This document shows, in pieces, positions 33,143 through 53,870 of a DNA stretch of 64,000 bases (position 1 is the stretch's first letter; every line of letters begins with the position of its first letter). The notes below the pieces were generated by a model. The model saw only the letters and a program-made list of their open reading frames with translations, was not told where the DNA came from and searched no databases. The stretch covers positions 78,048,798 to 78,112,797 of the forward strand of contig JALMGJ010000004.1 of assembly GCA_023362775.1 (NCBI GenBank). Reading direction: 5' to 3'. The DNA is from Charina bottae. Lineage: Eukaryota; Chordata; Lepidosauria; Squamata; Charinaidae. The position numbers and the translations under genes were made by a program.

Positions 33143-33500
33143 TGAGTAGGTGCACTTCCTAGGTCCTGCTAGATGACAACAAATGAATACTTTGTAAGTA
33201 TAAGTATTTGATCTCAAAAGTAAGTATTTAGCTTATGGACAGGAAAAATATGGAGAACACACTAATATAAGCCTAGAAAATTATATTCTGAAAAATACGT
33301 GTCTAGAAATTATTTTAATTTTGAATCAATTTGGAAATAAAGATAACATTTTCCAAGTTTACTAAACTGTATTCAAACTTAAGATACTTAGAGTTTTTCA
33401 TGTTTGACTTGGTCATACACTGTTTGGGATGCTAAATATATGATTCTTCCATATTGTGAGTAACAGTAACAAAATATACTGCTAAACTTTTCTCCTTTAG
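31323..33500 (+). other. C21orf91 intron 1
   Basis: GT at 31323 and AG at 33499-33500 with a pyrimidine tract 'aacttttctccttt'. It contains a degraded L2-like piece near 32830-33090 and a (GT)n run at 33100-33140. No coding sequence. Confidence 0.6.
33100..33140. repeat. (GT)n microsatellite
   Basis: About 20 GT units inside intron 1 of C21orf91. Confidence 0.95.
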
Positions 33501-33507
33501 GGGCATT

Positions 33508-42723
<9,216 letters not shown>

Positions 42724-43670
42724 CCATGGCAAACATACATTTTCCACCTTTGCTTCTCTATCTCATATGTATGAGTTAGATTTTAGGGGGAAAATACTTG
42801 CACAGTTGAGCAGTATTTTGGAAAAACAATTAAGCTTGTGGGTACACAAGGTAGTTACATAGAGTGTTTCCATTTTTAAAGAGGAAAAAGAGATAAGGGT
42901 AGCATTTTTATTCTGAACTTCATGTAATCATTTCCCATAATTAGTTGAGCTGTCCACTGCTTCTTGATACAGTGAGGCACCATGTCTTAAAAGCATGGCT
43001 GTTTGAGAGCCTCCCACATTGGGTATGTATGTGCATGCACATAAAACAAACACCTTGCTATGACTGCCATCTCTATACTTTGAGCAGTATATTTGGAGGA
43101 GCAGTTTTGCAAAGCACTTCTCCAAGAGATTTGCACAGCCTAATAATTCCTTTGTCACCAATTACCAATATTTCAGCTTGATTTAAGAAATACTTCTAAC
43201 CACCTGTAAATAACCTGGGAGACTAACAGGTGAAATTCAGTTTTAAGTATGAGAAAATAATGGAACAACCAGTATTCATCTGCATTTTTTTATTTATTGC
43301 AAGCAATATTTTATTACTGAATTTTATAAAAAGAAAACTATTTTAGGTACTTTTCCAGATCTTTTTATAAAAGTTTTGAATTATAAATAGCATTTTGCCT
43401 GGTGTAATGAGTGTTTACTCTTTTTTCAGGTCAATGTATTACCTTTCATGATGGAAGTTGTTTTTAAAAAGCTTGTTCCCAAAGACACAATCTCAGTAGT
43501 TGTACTATATTACCTTTAATTTTAAGAGTGTAGAATTTTATCAGACACCAGAAATTTAAGCCAAGGACCTACTTTTGGAATGATGATTCATGCTTTGTTA
43601 ATATAAGCAGAGCTCAACTTCAGTTTTGTATGTGAATTTCTATTGTTTAATAAAAGTAAATGGCTTAAAA
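42724..43670 (+). other. C21orf91: C21orf91 3' untranslated region
   Basis: AT-rich sequence without repeats, ending shortly after the AATAAA at 43649-43654. The length of about 0.95 kb is an estimate from that signal. Confidence 0.55.
43649..43654 (+). terminator. Probable poly(A) signal of C21orf91
   Basis: AATAAA in 'ttgtttaataaaagtaaatg', the first canonical + strand signal well downstream of the stop codon. Confidence 0.55.
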
Positions 43671-44404
43671 GAACTATAATACCTCAAATTAATTGTTTAT
43701 ATTACTTTGTCACTTGTGAGCTTTATTGAAATGATGCTGTTAAATGCTCTCCTAGGATAGGCTCCGAAGAACCTACAGCAGAAATGTTTTCTCTCTGTAT
43801 ATTAACAAAAAAGTAAATACACAAATATTTGACACTCGGGGGGATAAAAGTTGTATAGGCTTTTTCTTTTTGTAAAGCAGCAATGTGATATGTGTTTGTG
43901 TGTTTTCAGACCTCAACTTTAAACATTTCTAATCACACTTCATACTAATGCTTCACTTGGACAATGTCTAATCCAGAATGCAAACAGATCTGTCTATGTG
44001 TTTTCATAAAATAGGATTCAAATGCTGGATTATGCAGGGGCTGTATAGATCCCCATCCATGGAGACTGAAGAGGGTTGGTACTGCACACATGCTCTGTTC
44101 TCTATATATTTAGATAATGGCTTGAGTTTCAGAAATGAGTCTGTCCACTGAGCATATGCAAGCAGAACATACAGAATCCAGAAAGTGAAGGTTTTTTTTT
44201 AAAAAAAAAAACATGCTTGATTTCAAGGTTGCTTGATCCAATCCTTAAAATGCTATGAGAAGATCTTCAACCTGTTTAACCGTCAAAACTATCTTCAAAT
44301 TAAACAATATTTAAGGACAAATTTCAGTCTTAACACTTTTCAGTATTACTGAAAAAATATATTTCCATATGCTATCACATAGTAAATTTACTTTGATATT
44401 GTTT
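43671..44404. other. Intergenic sequence, no gene seen
   Basis: AT-rich and unassigned, with T and A runs near 44190-44212. Confidence 0.55.
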
Positions 44405-44640
44405 AGAATCAGTGTTGAAAGGGGCCATTTAGGCCATCAAGTTCATCCTTCTCAATGCAAGAATCCAAATTAACGCATCCCAAGCAGAAGGCTATCTAAC
44501 CTCTGTTTTGGCACATTCAGTGAAGGGGAACCTCCTACCTCTATTAGGAAGTTTTAAAACCTGCCTTCTTGGAATTTCAATTTGTTCGGTGTCCTGCAAT
44601 TTTGAATGGGAGAGAGGAGATCCATACCTATTATACAAAA
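44405..44640 (-). mobile_element. CR1 LINE 3' end
   Basis: On + it reads 'agaatcagtgttgaaagggg', 'ccatttaggccatcaagttc', 'aggaagttttaaaacctgcc', which is the complement of the CR1 3' region well known from birds and reptiles. Only the 3' part is present, diverged. Confidence 0.7.
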
Positions 44641-44699
44641 TTGGGTGAAATAGCCAAAGCCTAGAATGTAAAACTGAAAATTCTCTTTCTAGTTTAGAG

Positions 44700-44992
44700 A
44701 AATTAGCTGAAAATAACAGAATAACCAATGTAGTGCGTTTAAGGTATTGGTTTAGGATAGCAGACACCCAGGTTCAAGCCTGAGCCATAAAAACTCACTG
44801 GGTGACTTTGGGCTTGTCACACACAGCCCAACTCACCTCTCAGAATTCTTGATGTGGGGAAAAATTGGGAGAGTGCTATGTATACCACCCTGGGTTCTTG
44901 CAGGAATGATATAAACCACTTCTGAAATCTTGCCCAGAAAACTGCAGGGATTTCTCAAGTCAAGACTGATTCGAAGGCACCAAACAAACAAG
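44700..44992 (+). mobile_element. Composite tRNA-SINE remnant
   Basis: The front part ('gtgcgtttaaggtattggtt', 'actcactgggtgactttggg') and the middle ('gatgtggggaaaaattggga') follow the Sauria SINE, and the end ('gaaaactgcagggatttctc', 'caaacaaacaag') matches the tail type of 21271 and 35048. Possibly two overlapping insertions. Confidence 0.6.
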
Positions 44993-45244
44993 ATTGTATG
45001 TCATCCAACTCTCAATATCTAAACGGGACTCCTTTCCTGCCCAGCCTCTTTTGCCTCATCTAGTTTTATTTCTCCCTTTCTCTTCCCTTCCTTTCCCAGT
45101 GCAATTACCTCACCCTGCCTGCATCCTGCTTTTTCTTCTTTTTCTACTGCTTCTGCTCGGAGGAAGGGGAATGAGTATGTGTTTGAGAAAGTGATTTCTA
45201 TGTATGAGAGACTGGCTGGTATATTCAGATAAGGATTTTTATAA

Positions 45245-45410
45245 ATGAAGCTGGGGCATTTGTGGGATCTTGCGGCCTTCATCAAAATGACAAAAGCAAT
45301 GTTGCAGCCATGCCACATGTTTTGCCCCTTTCATACATACATGCACACTTAAAGGGGCAGAGCTTATACTGTGTTGCTGCTTTCATCAGTCGGACCTTCC
45401 CTTCCATCCC
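45245..45410. repeat. Unassigned dispersed repeat, copy B
   Basis: 'gctggggcatttgtgggatc', 'tcatcaaaatgacaaaagca', 'tgcccctttcatacatacat', 'aaaggggcagagcttatact'. Same order as copies at 2640 and 34075. Confidence 0.45.
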
Positions 45411-46766
45411 CATGAACACCACTGAAATGAAGTAACTTATTTTACCCTTAATTAAATTTAAAGTCATTATTGATTTGTTGTGTGTTGGCTTTAATAGTTA
45501 TTCCTTCTCTCCATTAGTCTATTAAACCAAAAATTTACTCTCTTGTGTATACACACACATACAAGAAGCCTCCAGTGGAATAAAAAAAAAGGTGCAATTT
45601 AATGAGTTTCTATGCTGATGCTATGACTTGATTAATTCTAGTACCAAAAAATCATGAATTATTAAGTATTAAGTCAATGTTAAGAGATTCAATCTATACA
45701 CAATAGAGGAAGTAATTTTGGAAACTGAAGAATGAAAGTGCAAACTTTGAATTGCTTAATTATTGTGCAGCTTTTAAATAAATAAATAAATAAAGGGATT
45801 CAGTCCTAAAGCTTTATGAGCCTTGTGACTTCATTACAGCATTGAGATGTTTCAGCTGAAGGTCTTCAGTAAGGAATAGTAAATTTTCTTCTTTCTATAG
45901 CTTTATTAATCCTTCCCTAATCAGAGCAGTTTATTAAAAAGCAAAAATAGCTGTTCCTTAAAGGACTAAAATACAGTAACTCAGTGATTTATCAATATAC
46001 GTATTTCTTAAAAGTTCCATTAACAGATAAAATATTATTCAAAAACAAATATAAAATGCTAAATTAATTTCATTATAACATGAAGTGTTTCATTTCCAGC
46101 AACAATTGGTTACATAAAATTGGCCCTATAAGAGAAAAATTGATGGCAAATGGCATCCATGACAGGACCTGCAACAGTCCTGCATTGATGGCCAAAAAAC
46201 AGTAAGTTTCCTGTATTTTTCCAGCCCAAACCTGGTAGCCGAGCCAATATGCACCAATATTAAGGCCAGGTTCTTATACTTTATACACAATACCACCACC
46301 ACCACCAAAAAGCAGCACTTTGTAATCAACGGGCCTGTTTCAGGTATGGAAAGAATATGGAATGACAACTTTTACATAATCCTAGTTATTACATTACTCA
46401 CTGTACACCTATACATTTTATGAAACTTAGTAACATTTGTGTAATTTTCAAAAACAATTTGAAATGAGATTTCAATTTTTTTAAGTTGGCAATTTATGAT
46501 TATACACTGAAAGAAAATGTAGAATAAAAAATAATTCATTTATAGTTATAACACATGATGGCAGGTAATGCTAGTATTTTCCATTTTCTAGCAAAATGCA
46601 TAAATTACTTTTTAAAAAATCCTAGGAAAAACACACCAACCAAGCCTTCGACAATACACCAACTTTTCATTAAGTATAATAGTACCCTCTGGTGGTAGAT
46701 ACTAGTAACTGTTGGAAATGTTTCAGGTAAATATTACCTTTGTTTCAGAGAACAGTGACTATCACT
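45411..46766. other. Intergenic sequence, no gene seen
   Basis: AT-rich. A short TAAA run near 45777-45795. A BTG3 coding exon was looked for here and not found. Confidence 0.55.
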
Positions 46767-46768
46767 TA

Positions 46769-48386
46769 CAGTTGCAATCAAAATTATTCAACCCCCATTG
46801 CAAATCAGGTTTATTGTCAAAATTTACAGACTTTCAGCTGTTTGCAATGAACAAATCAAACAAAAGGTTTTGAAATAGCTCAACACAACAAATGCTTCAA
46901 GTGGTGTCCCCAAATTCAATTGAAAATGCAACTGATAATGACTTCTCCAGTCTCAAAATTATTTGACCCCTTCATGGCAAGCATCTTCAGTACTCAGTAG
47001 AGCACCCTTTTGCTGTTATGACCTGCTGCAAACGAGATGCATAGCCAGACACCAGCTTCTGGCAGCGTTCCTGAGGAATCTTAGCCCATTCCTCATGAGC
47101 AATGGCCTCCAGTTCAGCAATATTCTTGGGTTTGCGTGCTGCAACCACCTTCTTCAAATCCCACCAGAGATTTTCTATGGGGTTCAAGTCAGGTGACTGT
47201 GATGGCCACTGTAGAATCTTCCAGGACTACTACTGCATCCAAGCCTTAGTGGAATTTGAGGTATGCTTGGGATCATTGTCCTGTTGGAAGGTCCAATGAC
47301 GCCCAAGCTTCAGCTTCCTTACAGACGGCATGACGTTTTCTCCTAGGATTTCCTGATACTTCAATGAATCCATCTTGCCTTCCACACGCTGCACGTTTCC
47401 AGTGCCAGAGGATGCAAAGCAGCCAGAGCATCACCGAGCCACCACCATGCTTAACTGTAGGCAGAGTGTTCTTTTCAGCGTACGCTTCACTCTTCTTCCT
47501 CCAGACATTCCGCTGATCCATTGGGCCAAAAAGTTCCAGTTTTGTTTCATCACTCCACAGAACAGAATCCCAAAACTTCTGTGGCTTATTTATATGCTTT
47601 TGAGCATATTGGAGCCGACTTGTCTTGTGCTTTTGGGTCAGTAGTGCTGTACGTCTTGGAGTTCTAGCATGGAAAACTTCTGTGTTTAGTACGCGCCTTA
47701 CTGTGCTCACTGAAACCTCAATGCCTGTTGCCACCAAGTCTTGCTGCAGGTCTTTTGAAGTCACTCGAGGGTTTCTCTCAACCGGCCTTCTCAGAAATCT
47801 GGTTGCAGCCATTGACAGCTTCCTTTTTCTGTCCCGTCCAGGTAGTGTAACCACTGTTCCTTTAAATTTGAACTTGCAAACTATGCTTCCAATGTGTCTC
47901 TAGGTACATTCAGTCCCTTCACTAACTTTTTGTAACCTGTTCCTTGTTTGTGAAGGGCGATGATGTCTTCTCTTACCTTTTTGGACCATTCTTCTGACAT
48001 AGCCATATTTCTAACATGCAGTCAAACGTGACACTCAACAAACCCCTAGCCAGTTCAGGTATTTCATGTGTTCCAGCTCAAGCACACCTGGTGCAACTAA
48101 TGAAGCCCTTGATTAGTTGCATCAGGTGTGCTTGAGACAACACCTGTTTTGCATACTGTATGTGTTGTGATGGATTCTATTTAGGGGGTTGAATAATTTT
48201 GAGACTGGAGAAGTCATTATCAGTTGCATTTTCAGTTGAATTTGAGGAAACCACTTGAAGCATTCATTGTGTTGAGCTATTTCAATTGGTTTTCTTTGAT
48301 TTGTTCATTGCAAACAGCTGAAAGTCTGTAAATTTTGACAATAAACCTGATTTGCAATGGGGGTTGAATAATTTCGATTGCAACTG
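46769..48386 (-). mobile_element. Tc1-type DNA transposon, complete ends
   Basis: 1,618 bp with inverted repeats of 202 bp (46769-46970 and 48185-48386) that differ at only about a dozen places by eye. It starts CAGTTGCAATC after a TA at 46767-46768. The matching right flank reads tg, a one-base change from TA. Between the right repeat and the gene a second inverted repeat (48077-48101 with 48112-48136) forms a stem. The transposase lies on the - strand. Confidence 0.95.
46984..48000 (-). pseudogene. Tc1 transposase, broken
   Basis: Starts at the ATG at 48000 (MSEEWSKKVREDI) and ends at a stop at 46984-46986, about 339 codons, the normal Tc1 size. Helix-turn-helix region near 'NPRVTSKDLQQDLVATGIEV'. 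The catalytic triad can be located: aspartate in 'LWSDETKLELFG', aspartate in a 'DNDPKHT' sequence near 47265 in a shifted frame, and glutamate in '[13 protein letters not shown]'. Breaks: an in-frame stop near 47884 and frameshifts near 47400 and in the stretch 47190-47280. It is not able to make transposase, but could be moved by a related source. Confidence 0.9.
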
Positions 48387-49169
48387 TGTGTGTTATATAC
48401 AGTGATATATGGTTATATGTTATATGGTAATATATGGTTCATTACAGATAAATTATTCAGCCTCCAAGTGGTGTTGTAGCAGTGATATAGCTGTAAAAAT
48501 ACACTCCACACAAAGTCACTTGAGTCCTTAATGTCAGTGTGGGACAAAAAACATCCCCTTTCTAAGCTACATACTTGGTCCTTCAATGAAGATTTGCCTC
48601 CCACTTGAATCCAACTCTTCAGTATCAATGAGCAAACCTTTTACAGTTCCTTTTTTCTAGTCTAGCCTAAGCCTGTTTTTTAATCATTATCTAGACCTTT
48701 ATTATCAAAGCCATGCACTAATTTAACACGCCCATACCTGAGTTCAAAGAGAAGCAAAAGGGTAAATGGTATCAGCAGTCGCAATAAAGACTTCTGAATA
48801 AACTACCCCAGTGGTTTCTTGTAGGTTAAACAGTATGGGAGCTTTGATAGAATTATACAGAACCCAGAAGGAAAGATACCAGATGGTTGATCAAAGCCTC
48901 CCCACCATCATTCTGGAAATAAAGGAGTACATGGGGAACAACTGCAAACAGCTCCCTCTCACAGATTTCTAGAAGGTTCCCATGGTTTATCTGCTGAAAC
49001 ATAAAAAAGGATCAACAGGATTACATTCTCCATCTCTATCCAGCAGGGTGACTAAGGATGCAGCTACATTTAAATTGGAAAATTTAAATGAACTTTGAAA
49101 TGAATATTTAATATACTCTGCATCTAGTCATCTACCATTTGTTTGAACGCATAGTATTATTTCTCTCTT
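48387..49169. other. Intergenic sequence, no gene seen
   Basis: Begins with TATATGGT-type repeats (48404-48440); otherwise unassigned. Confidence 0.5.
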
Positions 49170-49174
49170 AGGTC

Positions 49175-49270
<96 letters not shown>
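49170..49270. repeat. Compound microsatellite (AC)n-(AG)n
   Basis: AC to about 49210, then AG to 49270, uninterrupted. Confidence 0.96.
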
Positions 49271-49273
<3 letters not shown>

Positions 49274-49469
49274 TACTTACAGTATATTGCTGTATCTTTC
49301 AAGGAAGCCAGCATTGTTTCCTCTTTTAAAGAGGAGCTATGCCCTGGTCCCAGCCAACTGTTTGATGTTCTCCAGAACAATTCAGCCATAAAGCACAAGA
49401 ATTAAGAAAATATCCAGTTACAAACAGAATAGATAAAAGTTCACAAAAAATAGGATTAGTAGTTTTTGG

Positions 49470-49702
49470 TTTTGTTTTGTGCCTTTGAGTCTGTTTTTGA
49501 CTTCTGGTGACTGCCTGGACAAGTCCCTGCAGTTTTCTTGGCAAGATTTCGGAAGTGGCTTGCCATTGCCTGCTTCTTAGAGCTGAGGGAGAGTGACTGG
49601 CTGAAGGTCACCGAGCTGGCTTTGTGCCTAAGGCAGGACTAGAACTCATGGTCTCCTGGTTTCTAGCCTGGTGCTTTAGCCACTACACCAAACTGGCTCT
49701 AG
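49470..49702 (-). mobile_element. tRNA-derived SINE (Sauria type)
   Basis: On - it reads 'agagccagtttggtgtagtg', 'tgagttctagtcctgcctta', 'agctcggtgaccttcagcca' and 'aactgcagggacttgtccag'. The copy is close to that at 21271-21500. Confidence 0.8.
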
Positions 49703-50366
49703 AAAAGTTACAAACCATCAAAAATTTGCCAAAAAAGGCATATTATATAGCAAATATATTTTACACATTTTGGTGTTTGATTTTTTGTTTCAAACTATCT
49801 AGGTTGCTGATACCAGTAGATTACTTGCTCTGATCTCATTCCATATAGTAAAATACAGCTCTCTTTCCTTTTGTACATTTTTAAAAATATTTTCATAGCT
49901 TCTTTAGCAAACATTATACCAACTTGGATAACTAACATTTTCTTTAAAGTATGATCCCTACACTTAAATATTATATATTCATTTGTCTGTACTAACTTTC
50001 TATAGGATTTTATTTAAGTTTTTTTAAAGCTATTTTATTTCCATAGCCTTGGAAGTGGTGGGAAATAATGGGAAACAATATTATCCTTTAAAATAATAAA
50101 TAATACATCAGAAGAGAGAAGCATGGAGCAGGGTATTTACATATAATTCATACACCTGACTTCTGCCATCTGTCAACTTATTAAAGAATCAACTATCAAT
50201 AATCCCACTGTTGTCATTGTTCCTATTAAAGAACAGAATGGCACTATACACACACAAACACATATACCTACCTGCATACATTTCAAAATCTGAAATACAA
50301 TTTTAAAGTTTTGTAGAAATCAAAAATCAGAAGTATCTTGAATTGTTTGCTTAAGTTTCATGAATA
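49703..50366. other. Intergenic sequence, no gene seen
   Basis: AT-rich and unassigned. Confidence 0.5.
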
Positions 50367-50374
50367 CTTTAGTC

Positions 50375-50601
50375 CAGAGCTTTCCAAACTGTGTGTCGTG
50401 ACACAAAAGTGTGTTGCCACACCACCTGGAAGCGGTGGCATGCACGTGCACGGCGGCTGCAGCGCTGCTTCCGTGTTTTAGCGGAGGCTGCCTGCGCCGC
50501 CACCGCGTGCGCCGCCGCACCCCCCCGCGCCGCCGCTGTGCACGTGCGCCCCCGCCACCGCTGCTGGTGTGTCGCCAGCGGCGGCACTTTGGAAAGCCCT
50601 G
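50375..50601 (+). mobile_element. hAT-type MITE, copy 4
   Basis: Perfect 8-bp duplication ctttagtc (50367-50374 and 50602-50609). Ends CAGAGCTTTCCAAACTG and CTTTGGAAAGCCCTG, with 'gtgtgtcgtgacac' next to the left end as in copies 1-3. The core is extremely GC-rich ('ccgccgcacccccccgcgcc' near 50512) and unlike the core of copy 1. Confidence 0.9.
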
Positions 50602-50609
50602 CTTTAGTC

Positions 50610-51532
50610 AATAATTTTTTCAGCAAGTTTTTTTGAAAAAGATTTTTTGCTAAAGCATTTATACATTTATTAAAAGTTATTATCAACAAATAAAATCAGT
50701 GTCATAATATGTACAATAATTCATGCTAAAACACTAAAAATGGAGATAAAATGTACAATAAAATAACATTTTCATAATAATAGAAGAGGAAAAAGACAAG
50801 ATGGTGGTGCTCAAAAATGTTGTAAATGAGCCTTATTAATCTGAGTTAGTTATTTTGAGTCACACTTTGCTACTGGGGCTTTGATAGGGAAAGGGAAAGT
50901 CTAAGATATATCCGGTATTTACTGATATGGAAACAGTCTCACTGACTGAGTTATGACATGCTGCATGGATGATCTGTTTTTTTCTTTCTCAGACCAGTTC
51001 TATTTGGTCCTGATGAGAAGGAACTCACTCTTCTACTAAGGCTCTAGAAAATTCTTTAAAAGTCACATTTTATTTTCCAATAAAAATTAAAGTTACCTGA
51101 AACAGATTCAAAGTGGTTTTACTACAATTGATTGCCAAATTACGCTATCTTGGTGGGCATCTATTAAAATAAATATTTTTTTGTATCAGCGGCTTACCTC
51201 TCATTTAATTTGGATAGCAAGTGGTTCAAAAGTAGTGATGCACTCTGTTTTTGGAATCGCATTTTACTTTCTGCCCACTGATATTTCTTCACATTCTGGG
51301 CTGGAGTAACAAAGCTGAATGACTAAATGCTAACTTTGTAATTAGTTTGAAATGAAGTGCACATTTTGATAAAACATGTTTATGCTTGATATAGAATATA
51401 ATTATAGGTCTTCAAAGCAGCAATTCATGCTTTCTGTAATGTTGCTTTTAATTACTCCAAATGAAAACACCACTTTGAAACTGATCCCTCTTGTATCAAT
51501 TTATACGGCCACCTATCTCAAATTGTAATGTA
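50610..51532. other. Intergenic sequence, no gene seen
   Basis: AT-rich, no recognised repeat or exon. Confidence 0.55.
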
Positions 51533-51786
51533 TGTGAGAAAGACCTTGAGAGATGGGGCAAAGAGATGCTGCCTAGGGAACAGTCAGATAAGAGAGTGCA
51601 TAGCCCACAGCTGCATAATGGGAGAAGGGCTTAGGAGGGACCCTCCCTAACTTCTCAGACTGTAAAGGAGACAGCGGGTTATTTGTACTTTCAGACTTGC
51701 AAGATTCTGTTAATGTAGCCTTAGAATAAAGTAGAATTAGCTCATCTGATCGTGTTTCCTGCCTGGTCTACCTGGGAAGGCTGACA
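51533..51786 (+). repeat. Probable solo LTR
   Basis: Begins TGTGAGAAAGACC and ends GGCTGACA, with an AATAAAG at about 51725 followed by 'tagaattagctcatctgatc' and a short 3' part. That is the plan of a small gypsy-type LTR. No matching target duplication was found at these ends, so bounds and identity are tentative. Confidence 0.5.
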
Positions 51787-52254
51787 CAAACATGACTCTT
51801 GGCTGCTAACAATAGCTAAAAACTATAAAAAAAAACATGTAATAATAAAAAAGACAAAAATAATCCACATCTGAAATTTAAAAAAACGAAACACCAATAA
51901 CAATTAACACAACAGCTCTTCAGGTTCTTCCACATAGCCAAATCCCCAAGGCCGGGTGACAAATCCTGGGTTGAAACCAATCTTATTAGGGTTCAGCTGA
52001 AGCCTGTTCCCCATTCACACTCCCACAGCCTCCAGACACTTAGAACCTCCACAGCATCACTTGCAAAGCCAGGGGTGGAGATATAAAGCTGGGTATCAGC
52101 AGCATCCTCATTGGTACTTCAACCCATGCCATCAGATGACCTCACCCTGCAGCTTCATGTAAATATTAAACACGAGAAGAGTGTGGAAGGAAAGCCTTGC
52201 AGTTCTACCCTCAAGAGTCATTTTCAGATAAGAAATTTAATTACTGCATATATT
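51787..52254. other. Intergenic sequence, no gene seen
   Basis: 52000-52200 contains phrases of an old L2- or CR1-like LINE but no readable protein. Confidence 0.4.
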
Positions 52255-52320
52255 ATTTATTTATTATTTAAATTTATATCACCGCCCATCTCCCCCAATG
52301 GGGAACTTTAAAGAGTTTGG
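52255..52320 (-). mobile_element. L2 LINE 3' end fragment
   Basis: 'tatatcaccgcccatctccc' near 52275 followed by 'caatggggaactttaaagag', the short 3' end also seen at 29396. Confidence 0.65.
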
Positions 52321-52780
52321 TCTTTTCTCTCTATTAAAGAGACGGTCTCTAGAACTTCACTTAATTAACCACTGAAAGAACAGCTACCAATTTTGTTTGA
52401 CACATTAGAATATTAGATTAGCTCACTTCCCTATTTTAGGACTTTATGTAAGAAAGCTAAGTAATTATCTCCAAATAAAGTTTACAATACAAATGTATTT
52501 TTCAGTATTTTGTAAATGGCATTAAATATTTCATTATACATAAAATAATATAATTTAAAGCAAATTCTGCTGATTCCCCTTGCAAGAAAACCCATTCTTT
52601 AAGAAGTATCTATAGTTGATGTTAAAACAATAGGACAAAGTAGCAAGCAGGTGATTGTACCAAGGCCTACAGTTAAAAGTAAAGAGAGGGCTGAAGGATG
52701 CAAAACAAGTAGGCCATATAATACACATGTTGAATGGGGGGGGGTTAAGGTTCAGTTAAGGTTTATTCTTAAACATTGGA
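52321..52780. other. Intergenic sequence, no gene seen
   Basis: Unassigned. A G run at 52736-52744. Confidence 0.45.
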
Positions 52781-52800
52781 AAATAAACATATGACCCAAC

Positions 52801-53849
52801 ATGCCATCCTGAGAATTTGGAATAGATACAAACTTAGACTGTGTCCAAAAATACCTCTATGGTTATCACCACAGGAAGTATTTTCCATAAGAGAAATAAC
52901 TAAGCAGAAATAGTTAACTTATGGTGATAGATTACTCACAGCCAGAATTAAAAATAAAATCAAGAGATGATTTGACATCAGGATATATCTGCCAATGATT
53001 TTCACATGTACAGTTAACAGAAAGATTTAAAGTTTATAATTTTTGGTTTTGAATGCGATAAAACTGAATTTGAAATTGAGTTACGTACTAATGAACATCT
53101 TATTGCTAAAATGTGTAAGCTTTTGCAGAGACTTGAAACTGGGGATGAACAAGTTACAGATTGTATGATAAAGTGGGCTAAAAAGGTTGGGTACAATATA
53201 TAAATGGAACAATGGGAAAACGTGGACGAAAGGACTGAGATTTACATTACATTATAACCTTGAAGATAATCTTTATAAAATGATGTATTGATGGTATTTA
53301 TCACTGGAAATATTGTGAAAAATGTATAAAGGGACTTCAAATATTTGCTGGAAATGTGAACAAGAAAGGACTTATCTTTGGTGGACATGTAAAAGAGCTA
53401 AACAATTTTTACTTAAATTTATTATATTAATCCACTTAAATCTCTCTCTCCCCCCCTCCCTCCCCCCCCTCTCCTCTCTCGACATTACCTACAATGGAAG
53501 AATGGATGGTAAAGCTGATAGAATTGGCTGAGATGGCAAAATTGACAGCTTTGATTAGAGAAAAGACATTGACTAATTATATGGCGAATTGGAAGCCCCT
53601 TTTGGACTTTTTGCATGAAACAGAAAAGAATGAAGTTATGATAATCGGATTTATTAAAAATATTGACATTAGGAAAAATGGTTTTTATGTTATAACCTTA
53701 GAGTAACAGTTAGAAGTACAGCAAGAGTACCTATATCTGTTGAAAAGAAGTTATTCCTTTTTCCATGTTTTTTTCCTGCATTTCTGTTGTCTTTCTCTAT
53801 TAGTTTGTTAGATGTCATCTCACTTTAAAATTTAAAATTATTTTTTAAA
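52801..53849 (+). mobile_element. L1 LINE, 5'-truncated
   Basis: Target duplication 'aaataaacatatgaccc' plus aac at 52781-52800 and 53850-53870 (one extra C on the right). It encodes the end of L1 ORF2: 'NICWKCEQERTYLWWTCKRA' near 53340 (the C-terminal cysteine motif) and 'EEWMVKLIELAEMAKLTALI' near 53494, stop at 53704, then 3' UTR and an A-rich tail. A C/T-rich simple run at 53440-53480 interrupts the reading. Upstream frames are broken. Confidence 0.85.
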
Positions 53850-53870
53850 AAATAAACATATGACCCCAAC

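Noticed and set aside
47102..47903. + strand frames across the Tc1
   Set aside because: Shadows of the transposase on the - strand.
53494..53706. A separate small gene
   Set aside because: Its protein is the C terminus of L1 ORF2 and lies inside an insertion with a target duplication.
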